Below are positions 1 to 6,146 of a stretch of 8,068 nt of DNA, in pieces. Position numbers and translations under genes: made by a program. Location of the stretch: contig KE356563.1 in assembly GCA_000416005.1 (NCBI GenBank), positions 67,883 to 75,950 of the forward strand, in the 5' to 3' direction. The stretch comes from Haloquadratum sp. J07HQX50 (GTDB taxonomy: Archaea > Halobacteriota > Halobacteria > Halobacteriales > Haloferacaceae). The stretch's first letter is position 1. Each line of letters starts with the position of its first letter. Under the pieces are notes generated by a model. That model had not been told where the DNA came from. It did no database searches and saw only the letters and a list, made by a program, of their open reading frames with translations.

Positions 1-47
1 TCCGATAGATACCAGCGCTACACCGCGACGTTGCAATACCTGAACTG
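1..47. other. Short sequence downstream of pstB, at the window edge
   Basis: This stretch follows the pstB stop codon on the minus strand. Two minus-strand frames stay open to the edge, but neither shows an ATG or GTG in a sensible position, and the only candidate start is a TTG at 36-34. In most Pst operons phoU comes next, so a phoU start may lie just outside. Nothing here proves that. Confidence 0.3.
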
Positions 48-926
48 CTACTGTTCCTCTGGCGGTGATGATTCAGTCGCGTCAGTAAACATATTTTCTC
101 CGCCATCGGCAGTCGGTGATGTTGCTGCATTTAATTCGACCGGTGAGCCCGACTCGACTGGTGTAGGACCACCGATGAAGCGTTTCGTTCGTTCTTTTTG
201 TGGGTCCTCGAAAAAGGATTGTACGTTATTCGCCTCAACCACCTCCCCAAGATAGAGAAAGACGACCTCGTCGGCAAGTCGGCGCGCCTGCGCCATGCTG
301 TGCGTGACTAGAATGATTGTGTACTCTGATTTGAGATCTTCAAGTGTCTCCTCAACACTGTTGGCCGAAATTGGGTCAAGCGCTGAGGTGACCTCATCGC
401 AGAGCAATATATCGGGCTCCACAGCAAGCGATCGAGCGACACAGAGCCGCTGGATCTGGCCAGTCGACAACTCTGCGCCTGGTGCATTGAGTCGATCCTG
501 CACCTCTTCCCAAAGATTGACCTTCCGAAGATAGGTCTCGACCTTCTCGTCAAGATCAGTCTTCGACTCGTAATCGCCGTGAATACGTAACCCGTATGCG
601 ACGTTCTCGTAGATCGAAACAGGAAGCGCTGTTGGCGTCTGGGGCACATAGCCGATCTGCTTTCGAATCTCAGGTGTTGGTTCATCAGTATTGTACACTG
701 AATTTTCAGACAAGAGCACATCACCGTTTATTTTCACGTTCGGCTGGATCTCATGTAACCGATTGAGCGATTTCAGCAGTGTCGATTTGCCACAGCCAGA
801 GGGGCCGATGATTGTCGTGAGTCGATTCGCCGGAAACCCGATTGAGACGCCTTTGACGGCTTCAATCTCACGGTCGCCGGTGTACGTTACTGAGAGGTTT
901 TCGGTGGTAAGTGGTGTCTGTGTCAT
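48..926 (-). CDS. pstB: PstB, phosphate ABC transporter ATP-binding protein
   Basis: This cytoplasmic ATPase powers phosphate import through the PstC/PstA channel. The 292-residue protein shows all ABC motifs in order: Walker A GPSGCGKST at residues 41-49, Q-loop Gln96 followed by the PstB-like segment SIYENVAYGLRIHG (104-117), signature LSTGQ (153-157), Walker B ending DE (177-178), D-loop SALD and H-loop His209. The SIYENVAYGLRIHG segment marks it as PstB rather than another importer ATPase. Two motifs deviate: the signature is LSTGQ instead of LSGGQ, and Walker B is followed by Val179 where Pro is usual. About 40 acidic, Ser/Pro-rich residues extend past the normal PstB end. The ATG at 926 is chosen because a GGAGG lies 9 bases before it. 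It starts 5 bases after the pstA stop, so it should be translated from the pst mRNA. Confidence 0.95.
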   Translation of the reverse strand: MTQTPLTTENLSVTYTGDREIEAVKGVSIGFPANRLTTIIGPSGCGKSTLLKSLNRLHEIQPNVKINGDVLLSENSVYNTDEPTPEIRKQIGYVPQTPTALPVSIYENVAYGLRIHGDYESKTDLDEKVETYLRKVNLWEEVQDRLNAPGAELSTGQIQRLCVARSLAVEPDILLCDEVTSALDPISANSVEETLEDLKSEYTIILVTHSMAQARRLADEVVFLYLGEVVEANNVQSFFEDPQKERTKRFIGGPTPVESGSPVELNAATSPTADGGENMFTDATESSPPEEQ

Positions 927-931
927 CTGTC

Positions 932-1783
932 TCAGCCTCCTGGTGTGTACCGAGCGTAACGGCCAGCTAATATCTTTGAAGTGAAAATCAATCCTAATAC
1001 AACAACAGTCAGCACGAAGGACGCCGCGTAGGCGTGGGAGCGAACCTCGGGATTAAACGACATCGCCTGGTCGAAAATGAGCACCGGTAGTGTCGTTGCC
1101 GCATCGAACAGGCCGCCTGGCATCCGAGTACTTCGACCAGTAGTGAAGAGCACTGTCGCCGCATCACCAATCCCACGGGCGAAACCCATGATGAGGCCAG
1201 CAATCACGCCCGGTGCGGCCGCCCGAACAGTCATACATGCACTCTCAAAGCGCGTTGCGCCAAGTCCATACGTTGACTCTCGAACCGTATCTGGCGCCGC
1301 ACGCAACGCCTCGTCAGTATATCGCGTCATAATTGGGTACTGAAAGATTGCAATAGCAATAATCCCGAAGAAGAGACTCGTTTGTGCACCGAGAGCGATG
1401 ATGATCGTCAGCACAAAGACGCCATAAACAATTGGCGGGGTTCCCCATAGCACATTGAGAAACATGTTAACAGATTCAGAGAACCGCTGACTGGAGTAAT
1501 CGCTCTGGAGATACGTCGCAGTCGACACTGCAAGCACCATTGAGAGGATTGTTGCTGGACCAACAATAAACATACTACCGAGCACTGCATGGAGAAAGCC
1601 ACCGTTTCCCTCAAGCATATATCGGGAACCCGGGGGGGTAGCCATAATCGCTGGATCAGCAAGCAGTACGCGGCCTCCTCTTGCAAGCGTGACAGACACA
1701 ACAAGTAGCATCACACTCACTACGAGCATAGCCGCTGCCCGCACAGCAATCCCAAAGAGCCGCTGTTTCGTGTACCGATTCAT
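932..1783 (-). CDS. pstA: PstA, phosphate ABC transporter permease
   Basis: This is one of the two membrane subunits that form the phosphate channel. The protein from ATG 1783 has 283 residues, a normal PstA length. Hydrophobic segments lie at about residues 12-34, 66-88, 110-131, 137-153, 190-213 and 255-275, the usual six. The EAA loop that docks on PstB spans about 158-200 (EALRAAPDTVRESTYGLGATRF, broken here at residues 158-179, then the AAPG and GFARGIGDA elements). The frame stays open upstream to 1846, but that would overlap pstC by 67 bases. ATG 1783 gives a clean ATGA overlap with the pstC stop, with a GGTG about 9 bases before it, so I chose it. Translation is probably coupled to pstC. 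The usual IGE after the EAA loop reads IGD here, a conservative change. Confidence 0.93.
   Translation of the reverse strand: MNRYTKQRLFGIAVRAAAMLVVSVMLLVVSVTLARGGRVLLADPAIMATPPGSRYMLEGNGGFLHAVLGSMFIVGPATILSMVLAVSTATYLQSDYSSQRFSESVNMFLNVLWGTPPIVYGVFVLTIIIALGAQTSLFFGIIAIAIFQYPIMTRYTDEALRAAPDTVRESTYGLGATRFESACMTVRAAAPGVIAGLIMGFARGIGDAATVLFTTGRSTRMPGGLFDAATTLPVLIFDQAMSFNPEVRSHAYAASFVLTVVVLGLIFTSKILAGRYARYTPGG
936..940 (-). promoter_or_regulatory. Shine-Dalgarno sequence of pstB
   Basis: The minus strand reads GGAGG, 9 bases before the pstB ATG. It lies inside the last codons of pstA and encodes the C-terminal Gly-Gly. It is the best ribosome binding site in the window and fits an internal operon gene, in contrast to pstS, which appears leaderless. 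Confidence 0.75.
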
Positions 1784-2723
1784 GAGTACTGCCACCGTCG
1801 CTGTAACCGTCGCTGGAAGAGCATCGCGCCAAAGTTGAACAGCCAAACAACGACGACGAGCATCAATCCAACAAAAATCAGTGCAGACTGAGTCAATGGG
1901 AGTGACATCAACTCACCAAAATCGTTGACAATCAGTGTCGGGAGCGTCTGTCCGGTTGAGAACAGAGAGTCGGGAAGTTGTGTCTGGCCACCAATCAACA
2001 GTGCTGGGACAATCGTTGCGCCGAACACTCGACCAAAGCCAAGCAGAATTGCCGAAAAAATGCCTGGACCAGCCGCCCGAAGCAGCACTGAGCGAATTGT
2101 TTCGAACTTCGTCGCTCCAACGCCAAGGGACGTCTCCCGCAACTCATCCGGAAGCGATTCAAGTGATTCAACTGACAGTGAGATCATAAATGGCGTGACG
2201 ACGATCGCCATCACGAGGCTGACAGTAAAGATTCCAACGCCGGCAGTGCCGGCCCCAAACAATGGGGCTACGTAGGTGCCGACAAACGGCACAACAACAA
2301 TGAGCGCAACCAGCCCGAAAATGACACTCGGGATCGCCGCCAGTACATCGATAAACGAGGCGAGGATGGTTTTGGTTCGACCCTCAGCGTACTCAGCGAT
2401 GTAGACTGCTGCACCAATTGCAATTGGGATGCCCATGACCATCGAAAGAAGCGTCACATAAATCGTCCCAACAATCGCTGGTAGAATCCGAAGCTGTTCC
2501 GCGCTGGATCCCAGTTAGCGGAGGTAAGCATTGCGGCGAGCGAATACTCTGAGAGAATTGGCAACGACCGGTAAAACAGCAAGAAAGTAATCGCAGTAAA
2601 CAGTGCGATTGCGAGATAGCCCGCCGCCATAAGCCAGTAGCTACTCAATCGCTCGGTTAGTAACCGCTTACCGAGACGGCTCAAGCGGGCTCGCTGGAAC
2701 AGACTCTCAGTGTCAGTGCTCAT
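1780..2723 (-). pseudogene. pstC: pstC, phosphate ABC transporter permease, interrupted by a one-base frameshift
   Basis: This is the second Pst membrane subunit, now in two frames. The first part starts at ATG 2723, which overlaps the pstS stop as ATGA. It codes for 79 residues ending NSFG, with one membrane segment at about residues 30-51. It then runs into 10 unrelated residues and a TGA at 2456-2454. The second frame resumes exactly where the first loses homology, with ILPAIVGTIYVTLLS, the conserved PstC segment that normally follows FG. It continues with the rest of the membrane segments and an EAA loop (LGVGATKFETI near residue 201) to a TGA at 1782-1780. Adding one base between 2488 and 2487 restores an uninterrupted protein of about 314 residues, the normal family length. 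The second part also has a GTG at 2457 overlapping the first stop, so reinitiation is conceivable. A sequencing error remains possible. Confidence 0.88.
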
Positions 2724-3700
2724 GATGCCCTGTTGCTCTCGAGTGTTTCGAGTCCATCTTCGAGTCGGGTCTGCTCTAATGGGACATAACCGTTGTCGGA
2801 AACATGTTGTTGGCCATCGGTAAGCACCCACTCGACAAACGCTGCAGCATCAGGCGTAAACTCAGTGTTTGCAGCGAGCCACATCTCACGTGCCGGTGGA
2901 GATGGATAGTCGCTACGTTCGACTGCTGAGAGGAATTCGTCGCGCGTCTCATAGAACTTTTCCTGGTCCGAGAGCCCATCGCCATCACGATCCAGCGGGA
3001 TTGGCCGAATATCACCCTCAAGTTCACCACTCTCGAGTGCGTAAACATAGTTAATATTGTTCAATGAAATCGCGTTTTCTTCCTCACCAATCGCCTGTGC
3101 CACAGGCTGGTCACCGTTAAAATTGGCATCTGAAAGACCCTCAAGATCGTTTTGTGTGTATGCCTCACCTTCGCCAGCGAGGAACTCGCCCCACTTTTTA
3201 TATGCCGCTGATGCGTCAGAGCGGCCGTAAACGACAATCTCTTGATCAACGTCAGTGTCTTCAAAGAGTTCTCCCCAGTTGGTGATCTCTTTAATAAAGA
3301 TAGCTTCCATTTGGGCTCTGGTGAGTCCCTGCGATTGAATCTGCTCAAGCACTGGATTGTTTTCATTGACTGTCCCAACGACAGTGTCGATGAGCATTGG
3401 GACTGCGACCAGGCCCCGCTCAGTCTCTTCATCGAACGGCTCGCGACCCATCATTGCGATATCCACCTGCTCGTTGAACAGATCTGAAACTCCAACCCCC
3501 GTGCCGCCACCGGAGATGTCGAATGTTGTGTCAGTCTCTTCTTCATATAAATCAGCCCATACCTCAACCATCGGTAGTGGTCCAACACCACCTGATATTC
3601 GAACTGTCTCTCCGCTACCGCCAAGACAGCCAGCGAGTGACATCATAGCACTGGCACCTGTTGCTACAAGAACAGACCGTCGCGAATGCTTCTGACTCAT
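2720..3700 (-). CDS. pstS: PstS, phosphate-binding Tat lipoprotein
   Basis: This protein binds phosphate outside the cell and delivers it to PstC/PstA. The 326-residue product starts with a twin-arginine signal (SRRSVLV, residues 6-12), a hydrophobic stretch and a lipobox LAGC with Cys25, so it should be exported folded by Tat and lipid-anchored, as is usual in haloarchaea. Family landmarks are the ISGGVGPLPMVEVW segment (35-48), the Gly-rich ligand loop SGGGTGVG (63-70), ITNWGEL (139-145) and the VVYGRSDASAAYKKW segment (156-170) that corresponds to the family's Arg/Ser phosphate-contact region. The mature part is rich in Asp and Glu. Residues 237-247 form an EF-hand-like loop. It is the first gene of the pst operon and overlaps pstC by 4 bases. 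The start fits a TATA box about 27 bases upstream. Confidence 0.95.
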   Translation of the reverse strand: MSQKHSRRSVLVATGASAMMSLAGCLGGSGETVRISGGVGPLPMVEVWADLYEEETDTTFDISGGGTGVGVSDLFNEQVDIAMMGREPFDEETERGLVAVPMLIDTVVGTVNENNPVLEQIQSQGLTRAQMEAIFIKEITNWGELFEDTDVDQEIVVYGRSDASAAYKKWGEFLAGEGEAYTQNDLEGLSDANFNGDQPVAQAIGEEENAISLNNINYVYALESGELEGDIRPIPLDRDGDGLSDQEKFYETRDEFLSAVERSDYPSPPAREMWLAANTEFTPDAAAFVEWVLTDGQQHVSDNGYVPLEQTRLEDGLETLESNRAS

Positions 3701-3722
3701 CCACCCGCGCTACAATGAGTTC

Positions 3723-3731
3723 ACATATAAT
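3723..3731 (-). promoter_or_regulatory. TATA box of the pst operon
   Basis: The minus strand reads ATTATATGT here. The TTATAT core (3730-3725) is centred 27-28 bases before the A of the pstS ATG. This is the spacing from TATA box to transcription start in haloarchaea, so the mRNA probably begins at or next to the start codon. The absence of a properly spaced Shine-Dalgarno sequence before pstS agrees with that. Confidence 0.65.
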
Positions 3732-3749
3732 CGTTGAGAAGAGGACAAA

Positions 3750-3898
3750 TGTACGTTGTTCACCGACAAACAAGAAGCATTGTCCGCTATCTATGAGGTA
3801 TTCGCGTCATACAATCTTTGATTATCAACTGATGCAGCTGATGTCATAGCTGTACGTGACCTGTCGAACGTTCGAATCGGTGATGGTCCAATGTACGT
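3750..3898. promoter_or_regulatory. Candidate regulatory region upstream of pstS: palindrome and repeated TGTACGT
   Basis: A perfect 12-base palindrome, TCGAACGTTCGA, lies at 3864-3875. TGTACGT occurs at 3750-3756, 3851-3857 and 3892-3898, and a related TGTACA at 3924-3929. The nearest copy lies about 20 bases upstream of the pst TATA box. Haloarchaeal phosphate-uptake operons are known to be controlled by phosphate supply through upstream elements, so one of these could be the operator. I cannot match them to a published consensus, and three other TGTACGT copies occur elsewhere in the window. Confidence 0.3.
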
Positions 3899-4091
3899 AT
3901 CTCGGTACTGAGAGCCGGGGTCATGTACAAATTTAATATGTGATGGGTATAGTGACAAATCAGTCGAATGAGTGTCATTCGGTACCTACCTTTGATCATC
4001 TACTTGCAAGGGCTCACCGTGTGAGAACCTGCAATTATCTCTGCTATGTGTGTTGTTGACATTTCTTAGGAATGTCACATATCTCTCTTAA
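3899..4091. other. Intergenic DNA with hairpins and a plus-strand TATA-like box
   Basis: No convincing gene is present. A TATA-like TTTAATAT (3932-3939, plus strand) predicts a transcript start near 3963. Just after that point lie a perfect 7-bp hairpin with a 3-base loop (CGAATGA at 3965-3971, TCATTCG at 3975-3981), a weaker hairpin at about 4013-4028 and a 9-bp stem with one G-T pair (4057-4077). An 18-codon ORF (3968-4024, MSVIRYLPLIIYLQGLTV) starts inside the first hairpin. This could be a small RNA, a tiny hydrophobic peptide gene or chance. Confidence 0.25.
4057..4077. repeat. Inverted repeat, 9-bp stem with 3-base loop
   Basis: TGACATTTC pairs with GGAATGTCA around a TTA loop, with one G-T pair. 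It sits 15 bases beyond the stop of the small minus-strand ORF at 4092-4301, so it could protect the 3' end of that transcript. No T-run follows on either strand, so it is not a typical terminator. Confidence 0.4.
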
Positions 4092-4301
4092 TTAATAGTT
4101 GTCCGCCGCAGCTCGGTTGCATATGAATAGGTAGTCACTCATATCGCAGTCTCGAGAATCGGAAAACGCAATCGAACGCTGCGGGCTGTCTCTGGTCTTG
4201 CAGTCAAAGTGGTATGAATCCGTGGAGAAACCGCTCTGTGTCGCGGCAACTGCCTGATACGGACTCAGAAGATCATCAACAAAAGTCACGCTAGCCAACA
4301 T
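4092..4301 (-). CDS. Possible small protein, unrecognised
   Basis: A 69-codon frame, MLASVTFVDDLL at the start, with many Asp and Ser residues and four Cys or so spread along it. I recognise no family. Support is indirect: the composition is acidic as expected for a halophile, and a TATA-like ATTTTATT (about 4324-4331, minus strand) is centred about 26 bases before the ATG, which fits a leaderless mRNA. It lies downstream of, and co-oriented with, another small ORF at 4364-4549. AT-rich intergenic DNA gives chance TATA matches often, and a frame of this length is common by chance, so it may be spurious or a gene fragment. Confidence 0.25.
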   Translation of the reverse strand: MLASVTFVDDLLSPYQAVAATQSGFSTDSYHFDCKTRDSPQRSIAFSDSRDCDMSDYLFICNRAAADNY

Positions 4302-4363
4302 ACTTTGATCGCCGAGGGCCGTGAATAAAATCCGGGAGGACAGGATTGTATTGAAATGACTAC

Positions 4364-4549
4364 CTATGCCACGAGAACAGCGTATGCGCGCTTTAGCGCT
4401 TGAATAGGTGTCCGAACAATAGTTGGCGTTCGTCCCGGCCGCTTGTCTGTGGGATCTACCCCACCGTTCGACTGGGACTTGTCTTCCTCACGCTTCGTCT
4501 CTGATTCTTGAGTGATGCTACGTTGCTTAGTTGACTGACGACGACACAT
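4364..4549 (-). CDS. Possible small basic protein, unrecognised
   Basis: A 61-codon frame starting MCRRQSTKQRS. The first half is rich in Arg, Lys, Glu, Gln and Ser with no hydrophobic core, so it is probably disordered. The last 18 residues (from about TPIQALKR onward) are more hydrophobic and may form a helix. The strongest support is a clear TATA box, TTTATATATTT (4581-4571 on the minus strand), about 28 bases before the ATG, which suggests a leaderless transcript starting at this codon. Two other ATGs at 4556 and 4553 give only a nine-codon frame. The basic character is unusual for a haloarchaeal cytosolic protein. No family or function is recognised. Confidence 0.3.
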   Translation of the reverse strand: MCRRQSTKQRSITQESETKREEDKSQSNGGVDPTDKRPGRTPTIVRTPIQALKRAYAVLVA

Positions 4550-4570
4550 ACATCATGATAATTCAACAAG

Positions 4571-4581
4571 AAATATATAAA
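4571..4581 (-). promoter_or_regulatory. TATA box upstream of the small ORF ending at 4549
   Basis: The minus strand reads TTTATATATTT, an excellent archaeal TATA sequence, in an otherwise gene-poor stretch. The expected start of transcription is about 4549, exactly at the ATG of a 61-codon ORF. Confidence 0.45.
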
Positions 4582-4656
4582 CCTAACGCTGGGGGGTGCT
4601 TTTTGAAAGTCAAGCCAACACACATGTCTCATAAAGCTCATTGAAGAGGCCAGTTA

Positions 4657-5249
4657 CTCACCCATTGACTTCGGGTTTGACTGTGTCGTAGTCTCCGATG
4701 AGGTGAGTTGCATGACCCTCGTATTCAGTAAGTGGTTCAGCCTCACGGAAAGCGTATCACGGTTGTGCCGTACAGAACTCATCAGATCTCTTGCTGATGA
4801 CATCTGCAGTACGAGGAGTCGCTCCGTGGCTTCACTACACTCCGCTTGTCGGGTAACTTACCAGAGATGGTGTGTATGTCAATATAATAATCGATAGGCA
4901 GTGATCCCGGTTCTGTATTTTTTCTACAGTCCAGACACAAGTACACATATTACTTTTACCGCGAAATAATTGGCCTCGCCCGACGCTTCAAGCAGCGCAA
5001 GCGGATCAAGCTGATTCTGGGTATCATTGCTTGGATCCCTCAGGCGGCGAGCACTAACTCTGCACACTCAAACCCGTGAACTGAGATTGTGCCGGGTGTT
5101 TCGACATCGCGCGCCAGCAGAGGTCCCAGCACATTCTCGGGTGGTTGATTGTGTCCGGGCAGACTGAAACCAGTCCGAAAGCCAAACGGACTACTTAGCA
5201 CACGGGCAAGCGAACTCATGATGTCAGATAGTGCCTTGCCCCAGCCCAT
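4657..5249 (-). pseudogene. Probable decayed coding region, origin not recognised
   Basis: Several acidic, protein-like segments follow one another on the minus strand in different frames. The first is a 69-codon frame (5249-5040) starting MGWGKALSDIM and ending ECAELVLAA. The second, overlapping its end in another frame and running to about 4929, includes DPSNDTQNQLDPLALLEASG and ends in VICVLVSGL. The third, near 4752-4657, reads from YAFREAEPLTEYEG to DTVKPEVNG. Other frames over the same DNA give basic, less haloarchaeal-looking peptides. This pattern suggests one or two genes broken by frameshifts and stops. I cannot name the family, and the pieces may not belong to the same gene. A perfect palindrome TCATATATATGA (5262-5273) just upstream could be an old TATA box, but its spacing to the 5249 ATG is too short for leaderless initiation. 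Confidence 0.3.
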
Positions 5250-5458
5250 CTCAGGGCAATTTCATATATATGATTGAGCCCGGTATAATCAAAAGGTCAC
5301 TACTGCGGGGATTGAAATGAGACGACGATAACTTGAGTCATACTGACAAAGCAATATGTCGAGTGTGAGGTGGATGTAACGTCACATAGATGCTAAACCA
5401 CGAATCATGATTTAGACTCGAAGAGTGAGAATTATCAATCTTCAGACCGGGAGCAGTA
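5250..5458. other. Intergenic DNA, no gene seen
   Basis: AT-rich sequence between the decayed region and the small DUF5789-like gene. Apart from two short palindromes, TCATATATATGA (5262-5273) and AATCATGATT (5403-5412), I see no coding frame, RNA gene or clear terminator. Confidence 0.5.
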
Positions 5459-5746
5459 TTATATTGACATTGTATCGCGGTCTGATTGAGGTTGACTTCC
5501 CCGGTCATCGTATCTCTGTCGCCCGATGCAGTCACCTGGTGCAAGGCTGTATATGTGGTTTCTGAAGTCGAGTTCAGAATGAAACTCGTCAGGCATGTCC
5601 CTGCAAACACCTGCGATATCACCGAGTTTCTTGACCGACCCATTCTGTGTTTCGAATGTGATCTCGCTACATGATTCGACCATTTCTTCACACTCAACTG
5701 GAAATTCAACATCACATGCTTCGTCGATTGCTTCTTGTAATCCCAT
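5459..5746 (-). CDS. Small cysteine-rich protein resembling the haloarchaeal DUF5789 type
   Basis: A 95-residue acidic protein of unknown function, probably cytoplasmic, with no signal or membrane segment. The C-terminal third, IYSLAPGDCIGRQRYDDRG, matches my memory of small haloarchaeal DUF5789-type proteins, which end in a YS...IGR.GY.DR pattern. The preceding FETQNGSVKKLGDIAG segment also fits their middle part (a short strand, then NG, then a helix). It has five Cys (nucleotides 5716-5714, 5692-5690, 5671-5669, 5605-5603 and 5530-5528), high for a haloarchaeal protein. Two starts are possible, ATG 5755 and ATG 5746; I chose the second because MGLQEAIDEA begins a natural helix. An AT-rich ACTATTTTACT (about 5772-5782) is a possible TATA box for either. 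It stands alone. The family assignment rests on pattern recall only. Confidence 0.6.
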   Translation of the reverse strand: MGLQEAIDEACDVEFPVECEEMVESCSEITFETQNGSVKKLGDIAGVCRDMPDEFHSELDFRNHIYSLAPGDCIGRQRYDDRGSQPQSDRDTMSI

Positions 5747-6146
5747 ATATATCATGATTGTTCACGCCCGGGAGTAAAATAGTTGTCGTGCCGGAGTGTG
5801 ACAACAGAACCCTAATTCGTCGGCAATTGACACCAACAATATTCGAACTAACATAACCGAAAACCCCTCAGTGTCTTTTTGAAGCCGTGCTGAGGTGTAC
5901 GTGGATGCGAAATGAAATAATATTTCTGACACGCTGAGCTGGTCAAAGTGGCTGTCACGTCCTATCGTGTATCGATTACCTGAGGGTTTCCGGTGACAGA
6001 GTGAGATTATACTGTGGGGTGGTGCCCCATCGCGATGATGATATTATTAATTATCAATTGACACCGTCTAAACAAATGGCCCGCTCTCCGAGATCAAGCT
6101 GTGGGAGGGGTGTGATGACTGACCTGAGTGCCGGTATCTTTGGATA
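5747..6146. other. Intergenic DNA with a MITE-like inverted repeat and an 11-base direct repeat
   Basis: No convincing gene. It lies beyond the 3' end of the histidine kinase gene. It contains the inverted repeat pair described separately and two exact copies of CAATTGACACC (5824-5834 and 6055-6065) that bracket that pair without touching it. No hairpin-plus-T-run terminator was seen for the kinase gene. Confidence 0.5.
5856..5994. repeat. Imperfect inverted repeats bounding about 139 bp, possible MITE
   Basis: The left end reads ACCGAAAACCCCTCAG (5856-5871), and the right end (5980-5994) has the reverse complement ACCGGAAACCCTCAG. Fourteen positions match, with one mismatch and one gap. The interval is non-coding. 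Size and layout fit a miniature inverted-repeat element, which are common in haloarchaea. I see no matching target duplication directly at the ends (ATA on the left, GAC on the right), so it may be an old or chance arrangement. Confidence 0.4.

Noticed and set aside
691..984. Open frames on the plus strand antisense to the pst genes and the kinase
   Set aside because: They are basic or low-complexity shadows of strongly supported minus-strand genes, without promoters or recognisable domains.
1784..1846. Upstream extension of pstA to ATG 1846
   Set aside because: It would overlap pstC by 67 bases and adds 21 residues before the normal N-terminus, whereas ATG 1783 gives the ATGA overlap seen elsewhere in the operon.
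2724..2831. Longer start for the first pstC fragment at 2831
   Set aside because: It would lie inside the pstS 3' end in another frame; the ATG at 2723 overlapping the pstS stop is better.
3968..4024. 18-codon ORF as a confident gene
   Set aside because: Too short to support as a CDS; the TATA-like box is about 32 bases away rather than 27, so it is kept only as a speculative finding.
5307..5320. GGGGATTGAAATGA resembles the 3' end of a CRISPR repeat
   Set aside because: Only one such copy with a weak partner near 4350; no regular spacing, no spacers and no cas genes.
5338..5715. 125-codon minus-strand frame overlapping the DUF5789-like gene
   Set aside because: Its composition is not acidic, and the alternative frame carries the recognisable IGR...DR pattern over the same DNA.
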